A stretch of 64,000 bases of DNA. It comes from Stichopus chloronotus (Eukaryota; Echinodermata; Holothuroidea; Aspidochirotida; Stichopodidae). A program made the position numbers and the translations under genes. Location of the stretch: the NCBI GenBank assembly GCA_021234535.1, contig CM037838.1, positions 11,615,929-11,679,928 of the forward strand, given 5' to 3'. Shown piece by piece: positions 38,354 to 51,500 of the stretch; position 1 is the stretch's first letter, and every line of letters starts with the position of its first letter. The notes under the pieces are model-generated. The model was not told where the DNA came from. It saw nothing but the letters and a program-made list of their open reading frames with translations, and did no database searches.

Positions 38354-38783
38354 AGCACCGGTCACGCTACAGTGATTTTGGATCAGACTACGGTCCGATT
38401 TTTTTTCTTTTTTAGTTTTAGTCAAAATTTTGTCCATCTCTAGTCAGAACAGATGAAACTTTTGCTAACATGAGTAAATACATGATCTGTATCACAGGAC
38501 TATATAAATGAAATGCAATCTACTTATTTTGTTCTGTCACATGGACAGACAACTTTTATCAGACATGCTAAGTCTGATAAAAGCTGTCTGTCCATGTGAC
38601 ATCACAAAGTGATTAGTACTGTACATATTTTCTTTTTCATACTCATGTGATACAAATCATACATTTATACAGAGTGGCAAATTTTTGGTTCCCTCCGACC
38701 AGAGATGGAGAAGTTTTTAGCTAAAACTAAAGAAAAAAATCGGACTGTAATCCGATCCGAAATCGCTGTAGTGTGACCAGCAC
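38354..38783. mobile_element. Full-length fold-back MITE, 430 bp
   Basis: The left end (GCACCGGTCACGCTACAG from 38355) and the reverse complement of the right end (GTGCTGGTCACACTACAG) align with few differences. The similarity continues through CGGTCCGATTTTTTTCTTT and TTAGTTTTAG and on almost to the centre, so each half is an arm of about 210 bp. TAA occurs at both outer edges (38351-38353 and 38784-38786), which would fit a PIF/Harbinger-type target, with one extra A on the left. At the exact midpoint is a 29-bp hairpin. No coding capacity. Confidence 0.8.
38536..38600. repeat. Central 29-bp hairpin of the MITE
   Basis: GTCACATGGACAGACAACTT continues to 38564 and pairs with 38572-38600 at 28 of 29 positions; the exception is an A/G difference that would still pair as G-U in one transcript orientation. 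The loop is seven bases (ATGCTAA). Length and loop are within the range of animal pre-miRNA stems. Processing is not shown by sequence. Confidence 0.75.
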
Positions 38784-40183
38784 TAATAGCTACTAGTATT
38801 CTAAGCATGCATACTGTACGTTATCATAAAGTCAAAGTTGGAACTGTTACAGAGAAAACAGAATTTTGTACCAGCTTACAGTTAAAAAGAAATTGCATGA
38901 TAGTTTGCACTGAAATTGGGACATCTGTGCACGGCAATTTCATCTCTAGGATCCATGGTTGATGCAAGAATCTGACGACAAGATGCACCTTTGGCATTAT
39001 CACCAGATGGCAGTGATTTTTGCGACAAATGATGGGAGGACCTAGATGAAGAGAGCTCTGGTGAACTACAAGACTTAATGAAGCCCTAGATACAGACATA
39101 CACAGCAGTAATTACCTGTAGGTACTGTACGTTTCAATTCAGATGTTCATGTAACCAACGGATCAAGGAGACAAAGGTTGACATTTTAAAGGAAAAGTGG
39201 TTTAATCCCCTTCACCGATGGCCACGTTTGTATCAAACTAAAGAGTAAAGACTATACTGTACTCGACTCCAATTAGGAGATAATGATCTCATACAGTTCA
39301 AGGTGACAACGTCATACAGTACAGTAGCTATGACGGCGATTTCTATACCTCACTTGCTTAAGCTGCTGCAGTCACGATTCTCCGCTAATCAACAGAAATT
39401 GGAAAACCCTGAGGAGGTTTTTAACATCTTTTCTCAGTTGATAATCTGAACCTGCAATGACCCTAATTTTGCGAAAATAATTGCTTATTTATGCAGTTCT
39501 TCAACCTGTGCTCTACAGTACTTTAATGTCTTGGCTTACCCTCTCAGGCTGTCTACTCCTTTGCTGTATTTCTGTTTACATGACATTTGGAGGATTACTG
39601 TAGGTAGATAATCAAAGGTACTGTAGGTACAGGTAATAGATTTCAAATCAACATTGTCTACTTTAAGTGCTCTTTGTGTTGGACAGAAAAGAGGATTTTT
39701 TAAAAAATATTCTTAACATACAAGAACATACCTACAGATGAGAAGAGACCCCACCTCTCTCCCCCCCCCCCAAAAAAAAAAGTCTTACAAGGGAAAGTGC
39801 TGTCTGTTCATATTGCCAGCTCATAAAGTGCTTTATAATTTAGTCATCTTGTGCCTAATGCTAGATCCTGTTGACTGGTTGAAAAGCAAAACTTTACCTG
39901 CATATGAGTCAACTATCATTTATTTGGCCAGTCAGTCTACCACATTCCCCAGTGTAAACATACAAGGTAACAAACATGAAATTTAGCTGGAAAGAAAACC
40001 CGGTGGTATGCAATTTGCACAGTTTACATAGAAAGCAAAACATTCCTACAATACTTAAAGGTGAAAACAGAATCTAAGTATCTTCTACATGTACAGTATC
40101 CATCATAATGTAGATCACAGCAGCTTGAACAGTATCTTTACTAGAATACTGTACTGTAAATCCAGCTGTCATAATTATGCACC

Positions 40184-40457
40184 AGAGGAGAGATCAAAGT
40201 GATGGGGCAGGGAGATCAAAGAGGAGATGTGGGAAGGGGATAAAGTGAGAGGGGGTGAAGTAAGGGGTGGAGTAAGGGATAGTAAGCTGTGGGTGGGAGA
40301 CAGGAGGGGATGGTGAAAGGAGAGGATGGTGGAATAGGAACAACTACCGTAGAGATGTAGGAGGTGATGGGAGAAAGGAAGGAGTCAGAATGGGTGGGGA
40401 TTATAAGAGGGGACAAGTAAGAAGGGGATGGGGAAGGAGGAGATGAGGCGGGAGTGG
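40184..40457 (+). repeat. G/A-rich polypurine stretch
   Basis: Some 270 bp are dominated by GGGGA, GGAGA and GTGGG words with very few pyrimidines and many G runs of three or four. Such strand asymmetry favours triplex or G-quadruplex folding. A Pro/Ser-rich open frame on the other strand is a by-product of this composition. Confidence 0.7.
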
Positions 40458-42849
40458 TCTCAGATATAATTGTGGTCATTTCGTTCTGCAAAGCTTTGTT
40501 TTCCTTCCATACCTGTATGCTACAGTTAAGGTACTGTAGATGACTATGTTAACTACTGGAGTACTGTATCTCGAGTTCTCTAGCTTGCCTGGCCAATGTG
40601 CTATAGTATGTGAAGTCACAGTTTCATCTGTGATACTTACAGTACTGAGTACAGCAATGTATTTTGAACAACACTGCTTTGTTGTCTTCTGCTGATGAAT
40701 GAAATCAATCCAGTATAAACTCATTTTTTTTTACATTTTTCAGATACTGTAAATTTGCTCTACATGATGAAGGGAACCCCAATTTCAAAGGTACACTGTC
40801 AGCATGAAGACACCTTTTTCAAGCAAGTATGTAATAAAGATGTACAGGTAGTAATGCAAAGATTCTTTACTATTAGTAAGTATACCACTTTACATACTGT
40901 AACACAGTACAAGCAAGTATCCAGCTTTGTAACTTTAGCATCTTTTTCATTAAAGCAGAATGTGCTGTCTGAAGAGAAGGGGTAGCCTTTATTGCCATCT
41001 TCCATTGATCTCTTCCATTTGATTACAATTTGGAAAGTAATATCCATACCAAGTTTCTTTCATGAGAAATTGCATTAATCAGAGCAATAATTACGGTAGA
41101 AGAAAGGCAATTCAGTATTTTTTCGCAAAAAAGATTGCGGAACCGAGCCCTGTGGTACTACAGTATAAATGTGAAGCACTGGTTCCATGTGAATACTACC
41201 ACCACGAAACTCCTGTGAGAACGCACGCAATTTCTGTTCAAATTTGGGTAAATTTGGAAACTCCGACCATGGTAGGGTAGTGTTTGTAATATTTTACAAT
41301 GGTAATGAAGTATAGCCACGGTCCTTTGGTGCACTTTTGAAAATGCAGGAATAACAGCAGTATTTTATTACAAAGGTATCATTGACCTCTTCATCTGAGC
41401 AGTACTGTAGCTCCATGATCTTAATGCCGAGGAACTTGAATGGACTCGGGGAGATAAATACTGCAATCGCATATTGAAATTTGATCAGGTCATCTGTATA
41501 AAGGACTCATGATAGCTCAAGCAGAGCACTAAGAAAAAAAAAAACACACCTCTAAAACTCTATAAACAAATACAAAACTATAGAAAACCAGTCAAATATA
41601 GGTCCCTGCTCAGTGAAAACAAAAATCAAAGTTGGCTTACTACATTCCACACCATAGTAAGGTCATTGGAAAATGATCATTTCGCAAGGTGGGGGGCGAC
41701 ATTTGCAGAGAGATTCAAACCACTTCAGAATAGTTAAACCTCACAGGTCTGAATTTGTGAACTTTGCACAACTTCTCGATGAAAATTAAACGATGGGAAA
41801 AGCCGGGGCGACGATGAAATGACAAAACAGTGCGTAGAAAACAACACTGCAAAACAAAATGTACATTTTGCAACTATCGCATACTGTATACTACAAACGT
41901 TGCAATTTTAAAGGGATGACGTTAGTCTGAAGAAACTCTAAACATGGAAAACTTCATATCCAACTACAGTATATTCTCCTTCGTTTGAGTGCATCAAGTA
42001 AATAAAAAGGGAAAACTGCTGAGGTTCAAAATGTCAATTCCATCCAAAGACTCTGAATTTTAGTAGAAATATCGACCAAATGTGGGGAAATCTAAAATGT
42101 GCTGCAGACAAAACTTATTCAGTCTCACAACGAGCCTTGCTTGAACAGTCCAATGAAAATGAAGCACTCTCAGCCTACAGTAATGCATATTCACTACACA
42201 ACAGCCGATCACAGTTGCACACCACCACGTACCTGTACACAAGTACAAGTCATAGCACAAAATGTGTTGCAGAGTACATTGGTGTGCATTATACAGTACC
42301 TAAACATAGTACTATATCAGAGTAATGCCATAACATCCATGAATGTACTGTACATGCACTGAACGAGACATGACAGTCACAACTTTAGAGCTTTTCATTC
42401 TTAGTTAATTTCTTCACCTATGGAAGCGACAAGTTCCCATGCAGCAACCTGATACTGTAAGAGAATTCAAGGGTTGAATATTCAACGTTCTTCAGCGGAG
42501 AGAATGCAATAAATCACGGAGGGTTTTTCTCAGCGTAGAACACACAAGATACATAAATGTGCAAGACCATACTGTAGGCGTGGCCTAACGTTCAAATACT
42601 GTAGAGTAAGATTGTTATTGTCAAAACAGCTAGGAGGTCAAATTTTCACCACTTTAAGGAATTACTGTACGGTAAGTTTTAGAAACTGTCAGCACCATTT
42701 TTGGTTATTGCATAGTTGAAGGCGACTACTGTAAGCACAGCACTAGTGGGGTATTGAGGAATATATAGAAAAACATAAGAGGAAGCAAAATCACGGTGTT
42801 TTCAATTTCTTCAAACTCATGCCATCACTTTAAGTTCTCACTTTATTGG

Positions 42850-43046
42850 CACCTACACGAGGTTGACGATCTCTGCCACTTTCGACCACCTCGGCGGCAG
42901 GAGATCCTCGAGCCCTGTCTTCGTTCCACACGATCACATAGATAAACGAACCTTGAGGCTAAAGTGCGAAATATCCTCCAACGATGCCATGGAGCTCAGC
43001 TCTTTCAAGCACCGACTGTGCATGACATTTTCAGAGAATCTGTGAC
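42850..43046. other. GC-rich block: exon on either strand or conserved element
   Basis: On the plus strand one frame reads IGTYTRLTISATFDHLGG, RRSSSPVFVPHDHID, then RLKCEISSNDAMELSS and stops at 43043-43045, with high third-position GC. On the minus strand 43045-42952 reads HRFSENVMHSRCLKELSS then MASLEDISHFSLK, preceded by a weak acceptor (GACCTGCTACAG) and followed by AAG|GTTCGT. Both strands look codable, which is common for GC-rich patches, so the strand cannot be chosen. CpG-containing sequence continues to about 43330. Confidence 0.25.
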
Positions 43047-45124
43047 TGTAGCAGGTCACCATTATACCAGTTGATTACTGTACGCCACAGGGAGATGTAA
43101 AAAAGAAAAAAAAGCCGAGGTGTAAGTCATTTCACGATACGGGTCAGGCATACACACGGAGGCATCGGTGACGAGGATCGATGAGAAAAAACAAAAGCGA
43201 TTTGAAGCCTGGTGGTCAGCCTGTGCAAGTGGAGTAATTTGTAAACCCTCCCGCACAGCTGCTTCCTAATTCAATTGCGGATAAGGAAGGAGGAAGACCG
43301 GGAACGGTATGGATGGATTTAATGCACGGGCATACAATAACAGAGGACGAAAATCGAGTTACAAAGCATCCTGTAGCTATTCATGTACAGGTATGGTCGA
43401 CTCTCAAAGGTGATCCAAATGTTTCACTGAGCTTCTCTGATGGATTTTTTGTAGCTCTTTTATTTTTTTTTTATTTTTTGTAGAGCTCTGAAAATTGATA
43501 AGACGCCCTGATGGTGTGTTGCATATTCTCAGGAATTAGGTATATGGAACTGCTGCACCTACCCGGAGGGTACCTCAGGTTGCAGCACTGCTGTGTCGAC
43601 TGAATTAGACCACAGAAAGTTTTAAAAAAAGAAAAAAACACAACAAGATTGAGTCAATACAAGGATGAGATGAAGTTTCAAAACAAGATGTAAAATGAAC
43701 CATTTTTGGGTGACAATCCCAGTATTTTACATAAACTCAGTTTCATCTTCAGTAGACTGGCATGCCAATGGGAGATAAAGTTACAGTACATAACAGTAGT
43801 ATAATCTGGGTTGTCTTGAGTGATCCAAGTATTATTCATCTTAAAGAGACGAAACCAGATCATCGACAGAGGAATTACGGAACCAAATCGGAGATCAAAG
43901 CACAAAACCGGATAAATGTACTTCCTTTGCTGTGTGGTTAACCACAATGTACTGTACTGTATTCTAACCAGGACTACATATGTTTTCTTTCGGGGAATCT
44001 ATAAAGGTAGAGGTTTATGTCCTTCAGCGAGTTTGACCCCAGTCTTGGAACTATAGTGAATTGTGCAGCATAGTCAGCATTAAACGTCCAGCCTGGGGAG
44101 TGTTAAAGGGGGTGGATGTCCCCACCCTCACCTCTTGTACAATTTTGGTCCTGCAAAGGTGCTGAGATGCACAGTGGTGCCCATCTTCTTCATTTTATCG
44201 GGTGTTCTTTAGTGTTCCAAATTTTATTGTGATCTTTTAAACGAAACAAATTAAAAAATTGAGTGACTCTAAGCATTGTACACGACGTAGATAACATCTT
44301 GTGGAGCATTTAACTTTTTGAGCTAATACTGTACAGTATATCATTTTATCAATTTACCAAACTTTTGTCTTTAATGCTGAAGTGGTTTTCTTTCTTACAA
44401 TGACCTCTGTGTCAAACACACCCAACGAAAGAATGTACCGTGTGATTGGCCAACGAAAATTGAGGCAAATATGATGTCTGCCTTGCTCTTAAAATTTCGC
44501 AATAAGAACAGCTGCCACTGGCAAAATTAATTAGACCAACAAAAACTCAAAACACGGATGCAGTTGTTATACCCTCACTTTAGATAAGCTTTTTTTTTTC
44601 TTTCATTTATTTTTCACACAATATACATGATTTGTGTAAAATTTCTGTCTGGCATAAATTTCAGTGAATGAAAATTGTTCCCCTGGAATCTCATTACGAC
44701 AATTACTGTATGCATCCCACCCCCCATGCATTATCATTGTACTCATGGTAATAAGGAATAATTTACATGTTAGAGACTCAAGGAGAATTAAAACAAACCT
44801 GATTATGCACACGATATTAATCCTTTGCTGTTTACGATGGTTTACAGCAGTAGTGTGTACTGTATACGAGGTAATAACAAAAAGTGCTCTACGGCCACTT
44901 CATTTTCAGGAGTACTACGTAGGGCACTCCATAGAATGACAGAGAGCATTTAATATAAAGTAATTATCATCTTCATATGTGGTAATAACAATATACTTTA
45001 CTGTATATATTCTACAGACTGACTCAAATTATCATCAGGATACAGAGTGTTACAGGAATACTCAACTGATGGAATTAAAGGTGTTTTTATATGGTAAAGA
45101 ATTTATTTTAGGCATCTCAAACCC

Positions 45125-45730
45125 CTTGCCAATATCTTGTTCCTAAGCTCATGACAGTGCTGTTTGAAGAGAAAAATTCCCTGGTCAAGAAAGAATTTCT
45201 AGTTGCCTCAAGGCTACAAAATGCTCAAATATGCTCACAACTGCTACTGTATAATTAGTGCAAATACAATGTTATGGAGTGAAACAACTTTTGATTTTTT
45301 CTTTTTACCATGATGACTGCTTTGGCTGTGTGCATATGAATGAGTACTCATTACGAGAAAAAGTGTCTGGTTATGAATTTTCAGAAATCCGAATTGAATA
45401 GTTACCCATTCACTAAATGTTCATTTGTACAGTGTGTGGCACATGGCTAGGAACCTCTTTATAGTTGGACCATTCCTCATTAGCATGTGAAGGAAACTAG
45501 TGGCAGGTCTGGAGAAAAATATTGAAATTCACAGAACAACTTAGGGGCACCTCTTTAAACTACAGTACTGCGAGGTTTCTTTTAAGAGAGTCTCGATTAT
45601 AAAGCAATGCAAGGATTTTCAATGACAGTAGATGTCTTTAGTCCCATAATGCAATGTACTACTCTGAAGCAGATATTTCTTGAAAAATATATAACTTACA
45701 AACCAAATATGCTCCTGAGCTAATGATTTT
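45125..45730 (+). repeat. Dispersed repeat, copy 2
   Basis: The partner of the 36.8-kb repeat: CTGGTCAAGAAAGAATTTCT, AGTTGCCTCAAGGCTACAAAATGC, later TTTCTTTTAAGAGAG, CCCATAATGCAATGTACTA and ATATTTCTTGAAAAATATATAAC, in the same order and orientation. It is longer than copy 1 by about 250 bp in the middle. Confidence 0.45.
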
Positions 45731-46046
45731 CACCAATTTTTTTTTTTAATGAATAAAAGCCTTGATTGCATAAAGTATAACATTGATGTCATTGCCTGTA
45801 AAATGACCCGCTTACATCTGGCATATTTATATCACATGGTGATTAACAATCAATACTTGTGGGCACTTCTGTACACTGATCATCGGCCACATAAAATTGT
45901 CCACATGGTAAACAGTGGAAACTTGCCCACAGGGACTGGAGAAATTGAAACTTAATGCTACATGTCCTGGCACAGTTCATATCTTGATAAATTTCATTTC
46001 CAATTTATTTAGTTTAATTCCTCTGCTTTTCATTGTCCTACCGCAG

Positions 46047-46282
46047 GTTTTTCTGCAACAACCAGAAAGCAGTCAACTTACTCAACTATATTCCAAAAAA
46101 TTCCTCAATATCCAAAACAAAAAGAACATCAACACCCACCAGTTACTTGAGGCTAAGGCAGCGAAAAGACGTCTGGAGGAAGCGCTTCGAGATAAAATCT
46201 TCGTTGTCCTCTCGTTTCATTACAGCCGTGAAATTGCCTATCACAGTGGAAAACTTTCCAGACGCTATGGCAAAGTATGGAA
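46047..46282 (+). CDS. Candidate exon with helical, charged segment
   Basis: A long pyrimidine tract ending TTGTCCTACCGCAG (AG at 46045-46046) precedes an open block ending at a GTAAAT donor at 46283. In frame 1 it starts VFLQQPESSQLTQL, contains LLEAKAAKRRLEEALRDK (a plausible amphipathic helix), and reaches a stop at 46284-46286 if not spliced. A second frame is also open, so the reading is not certain. GC is raised from about 46140 on. No family is recognised. It is on the opposite strand to the better-supported gene pieces, so it would be a separate or nested transcript. Confidence 0.25.
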
Positions 46283-47507
46283 GTAAATTGCATGTGGAAT
46301 GAAAAGTTCACAGACTGTTTTCTTACAGTTAGTAGCACTGTTGACAGGTAGGGTTTTAACCAGAGCATATTAAACAAGCAGTGGACCCAATTTGAATTTT
46401 CCTTTTCTACATCTGGTTTTTAAAATTGTTGGTCGAGTTTGAAAAAAAAGGACATCGTGTTTGAATGTTCTGTTATCCACTCTCTTCACATTCATCTCAA
46501 AATTAATACAAGCAGTGTTGTCTTCCCAACCCCCTATCCTCTTTTATGTCTACTTACAGTTATTACAATACACCTTTGCTGTGGTCATCTTGTGCTATAC
46601 CACTTTCATTCAAGTATTGCCAACTGCAGTTATACTGTAGCAGTACAGTACTCTAAAATACAGACAGCAGTTGTAATGTGGACATACAGTACTGTATGTT
46701 GATGATGATCCACATAGAATGATGTAGGCAATCCATATGATATAATTCTCAAAGCAAGTTGACACGAAACTTCTGCTGGATAACACCAACCATTAGTTCT
46801 TACCATTGCCAAGTAACAATTCAAAAAAATTGATTTAACTTTTGCAGGGTTCTGTAGTCATTATCTTCCTCCAACTTGGACGATCCACTTTATCAGTGCC
46901 AAAGACAGAATGATCACCACCGCAGTACGCTGGGTCACGGCACCCACCTTACTGTATGTGGCTCCTTTGTGGGGTTCAGGTACAATGCCCCGGGAGTGGT
47001 GTACTACTGTTTACTAAGGCCAATCATATAGCAACATGTAGCTTTGCAGTGCATGTTTTGTTTGTATTCAGTTGAGCATTCATTTCCAAGTTTTTTACAC
47101 TATTGCAGTTCTCCTTGATGCGGCATGCTGCTTCCAAGCAGGGCACAAAGTTTTTTTTTTTTCAAACCCGGGACTCATTTTCCACACCAGGTACAGAAAA
47201 GGACTGTGGGAGCAAAGACCAGTTAAGTGCACCCGAGATAATCCTGCTTTGAGAATTAAGTTTGTCACAGCAAGGACAAACCAAAGCATTTACTCATCGT
47301 TGGAGCAAAAAAGGGAGACCTTGGTCTCTCAGAGATTATGTAACGCGAGCATCAAAGATACAGAGTAACAAAGAAGCTACAGCACTTAATTAGATGAAAC
47401 AATAGACAAGTGAATTACTGTACTAATTAACAAATTTCAACAGCAGATGGACATGTGCGATGGGAGGTTTCAAAAGGGGGATAATTTGAACTTGCTTTCT
47501 CCTACAG

Positions 47508-47701
47508 GTCGTTATAATGCCTACAGGTTTTGTTTGCTATGCACTATAGGCTCTTCTCACTGTCTCATCTGTGGGTTGACACATGAAGCAGAGAATGTTC
47601 CATTCATCTCAAAATTAAATGGATCCTCTCGTAGCACACTCCTCCGGTTTTCAAACGAAACAAGAGATGAGATGAGATCGTGTAGTGTTACCCTTGAATG
47701 A
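47508..47701 (+). CDS. Candidate terminal exon, Cys-containing peptide
   Basis: The acceptor TTGCTTTCTCCTACAG at 47492-47507 is strong. The following open frame (two leftover bases, then CGT) reads RYNAYRFCLLCTIGSSHC, continues LICGLTHEAENVPF, and stops at 47699-47701. It holds two CxxC-like pairs (CLLC and CLIC) but the spacing matches no zinc-binding domain I recognise. The minus strand is also open over much of the block (starting MSVDSSDEAVTMSVHS), so strand is uncertain. The elevated GC and CpG could equally mark a conserved non-coding element. Confidence 0.2.
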
Positions 47702-48393
47702 ACACTCATGGTTACCGCTTCATCTGACGAATCCACGGACATCGGCAGAAGTCAAATATTGATACAGCTCAGCCAAACCTTTGCTACATCCTACACTTTT
47801 TTTTTTAACATCCCTTCCCTCTCTTATTTTTGTTGTTTTAGTCATAATGTTTTTTTCACACCTTGCGGTTTTGCTGTGCATTGACTTCGCACGTAATCGA
47901 TGAACTTCTTGGAAAATTGTGGGAAATGGAAAAATGAGGTGCGGTACTGTAATCCCTACGGAGCTTCTGAGATGAAAATGACAGCACAGTGGCCATGGCG
48001 GTCAAGACGACCGACTGCGATGCCCACAAAATTACGAAGATGGTGAAACACTATTAAGGATGCAAACCACCATTAAAGGTATTTAATGGGTGGCAAGATT
48101 CAGTATACAGTACACATATTTCATAAAAATATACTCTGAAAGAAGGTGAAGTCAACTGTTTGACACCAAATTACAGATACGATTCCCTGCTCAAGCGTAG
48201 AAGAACATGGCAGAAAATGAATCACTATAATTTCCGTGGTCATCTCACCAGCTGGTGTGCTTTCAAAGATGTAATTTTTCCCGATTGGTAGCAGTCTCAT
48301 CCCTAGGAACAAGAGACAAATGCTCCTACATTTGAGAGCTGCAATAACATTGGATCCCCACATCTTCTTGGTTTGGGAATTAAGTCAAGCGAA

Positions 48394-48557
48394 GCACTCA
48401 CCTCATACAACCTAGACGCATTACGGCCTTCACAACGGTGTGGCATCTGTCAATTGTGTGTGTGCTTATCTGGCCATCGTCCTTCCACAATTGCCGGCCT
48501 TTTGGTCTCGCAGAGTATGCATCTACTGTAGGTTACTGTATATGAGGTGAGGGAGTA
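48394..48557 (+). mobile_element. Repeat family with CTCACCTCATA ends, copy B
   Basis: Begins GCACTCACCTCATACAA and ends TATGAGGTGAGGGAGTATGC, matching copy A at both ends. Its middle contains CAATTGTGTGTGTGCTTATC then TGGCCATCGTCC, which corresponds to the inverted left arm of copy C. It therefore looks like a deletion derivative with the same termini. Confidence 0.55.
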
Positions 48558-51500
48558 TGCGCTGTGACTTTATACATCTCACTTTGCTCTGAATGGGCAC
48601 ATGCAAAGAGGAGCATGTGGAATTAGCCACATGGATGTATAGTCTTACAATTGTTTTAAAGCTGTACAAACAGCCAGAGGAAAGCTATCCATCTACTGTA
48701 AAAAAAAAAAAAGCAAAAAATATTCTCTAAAATTGCAAATCTTAGAATTCCTCTTAATGGCACTTAACAGGGGTATTGATGATCAAAAACTAAGAATATT
48801 CCGTAGGAGAGAATGAGATCAATGGCTATTGTAGTATTATTTGAACATTTTTATAAAAGCTTTCCCACAATATTCACTCTCATTCTATTTACCTTTAGTT
48901 GTAGCCTTGGTCTTTAATCCCCCTCTAGAGTATGAAACCATTAGCACCGGACTAACTTTCACTGTCTCATATTGTACATTTTTACAATTGAACATCTGTA
49001 GGACACGTTCCGTATGGAGGAAAAACCGCCTTTTCCTGTGGCACATACAGTACAGTATCCACTTGACCTTAAAGATAGTTATCAGAAAAGACAACCCCCC
49101 ACAACTGCTCCCCTGACTCACACAATTCACTTGATTGAGATTGAAGACAACTGTAGCCATCTGACGAGGCAACCAACCAAATACCCTCAAAATTTCACCT
49201 CAACTGACTGAGGTACTGTAAGACACCGTAAGAAGAGGCAACCTTGCACACCATTCGTCCCTGGCACTTTGAGCTAAGAATTCAAATGCAACATTTAACT
49301 ATTAGAAGCCAAAACAGGAACAGAGTAGCCCTTCATGGAGATGAAAAATGACAAACTACATAACTACCGAATACCAATTGAATCAATAGAACTCTGAATA
49401 GTTTCCATGATATGATACATACATAAAGTCAATGACCTACAGAGCACAACTACAATACCCTAATACGTACTACCCATCACGAAAGGAAAAAAGCATGCCG
49501 AAATTATGCCTTGGGCAAGAAGCCACAAACCAAAGAAGACTTGACAAAAGTTATCCATTATAAATAAAGTCATTTGGTTATGTACATGTACACACATATA
49601 ATTACTCCTTACATTTTTTTTTTTGTATCGACACTGCATCTTACACACATGAGAAGTTTAATGGCTCATTTATATGCCTGAGCGAGTGATCAGCCTGTGT
49701 AAGCATCGAGTACTGCACCTTGAAGCGATTCGGGGTATATACTGTATACATATATACGTGAACCGCGGACTGCCAACTACACAAACCGAGCGACGATTTC
49801 GGAGGCGGGGGGAGATGAAGAATTTGAGAGATGGAATAGATGACAAAAATGAAAGAAAATAAAATATCCGTAAAAATCAGGAGATGGACAGCATGTTTGG
49901 AAGGGAAAAACCAAAGTCTGTTTTCTGCACAGTAATTTCAGCAAAAATTGTTTTGAAACTTTTGATAACACAAGCGGTGTTTCTTTCCGGAATTGTACGT
50001 ACCGCAGACGTTGTGGTATTTTAGATTTTAGAAACAAAATGTTCTTAAATCAGCAAAGTACAAATAACTCCAGGGAGAGATGAAATGAAAACAAAACTTT
50101 CTAATGTTTACCTAGCACTGTTGAACAACAACAAGTTTAAAATTTTAAGCAGGGATTGAAATGAATGTAAAGTTGTGGGATGCATCGTAACACAAACTGG
50201 ATACCTCCATGTTGGCCCTGCATACCCAGGTACTGTACTGTGCAGTATCTGATTGACACATAAACGTACTTACAAACCTCTCAATTGTTGGCAATGCTCT
50301 TCGGTCAGTTATAAGATTGTGAAGCACCAACGATTGTAGCAAATTTCAGTGGAAGGTTAAAATTTTTAAGTAACCGCAGATGTGGTGAAACAGTTATTGA
50401 TCACCCACATAGTCTTATAGGACAAAAAAACATTAATCCAACATGATCGAACAATCTCCTTCAGTATGTACTACTGAGTACAGCTAATAGTGTTACATTC
50501 ATCTACAGTATTCCTAAAAAATCAGAACTGGGTAAGTTTTGCTGACACTTGTCGGGTACAGTGCATGACCAGAACATCCAAGGTGTATCATCTGTATTGG
50601 CATTTCCACGGTGCCATACATCACGTTTGTGCGGACGCCTAGGTGTAACACAAACATCCGCCTACTGTTCACCTACTCAGTCATTAATACTATAGAATCA
50701 CCCACTTGCAATGTGAAAAAGAGAAAAATTCCATCTTTTTGCCGTGTATAGTGGGTAAATTTCAGCAATCTGATACAGTTAGCCAACACAGCGGTGGCAT
50801 CGTTTTTTCATTTTGTGATGGAACCTGATATCAGTAAAAACAAAACAACAGGCAGGATCCTGGGCTATTTGTGAAAAACTACCTAGGAACAAAGCGCGAA
50901 GTTGAAAAGAATAAAGAATTTTTTGAAGGCCTTCCTCGCCAAATTTTGTGTCTTATAGGTACTTTTAGCTTATATGAAGTGATGCGGGAGCTCCATTTAA
51001 TATAAGTTTAAATTTGCTATCAATCACACATTTTTCTTGACACTAGGCAACTTCGTGAAGAGTGATAACTTGAGTATCCCAACAAAAACTTCCTGTCACC
51101 TTCTCGTACGACTGACGAACCATGGAAAGGCACAAGCAATCATACAACACAATTACAACACCTTTTGTAATCACGCTTTTTTGACATCAGATTTTTAATT
51201 TACGTACTAAACGAGTGCATTATCAACGTCCAATTTATCGAACTACTCCTCATTAATGGAACTAATCAATTACATTGATTAGTTTAATTGACATGGTAGA
51301 TGTGGCTATGGTGTTGTTCTACATAGCATGGCTCATATGATACCATTAGTGTTAATTAGTATTACAGGTAACAATTGCGAACTGTTAGTGCATAGTACTT
51401 ACTGTACATTTATACTTGTGTACAGTGAGTGCATAATGCATGAACTGCATGTTTCCTTGACGATACTGTACATTGAACTTTCAGTAACAATGCCAAAAGA

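Larger units (their letters stand above)
38784..45124. other. Non-coding stretch apart from listed tracts and the 42.9-kb block
   Basis: An open plus-strand frame at 41062-41280 (ending in QIWVNLETPTMVG) precedes an ATG|GTAGGG donor-like site but has only a weak acceptor. No other feature recognised. Confidence 0.5.

Noticed and set aside
40216..40491. Pro/Ser-rich minus-strand open frame of about 91 codons
   Set aside because: It is the translation of the polypurine tract; low-complexity composition keeps it free of stops.
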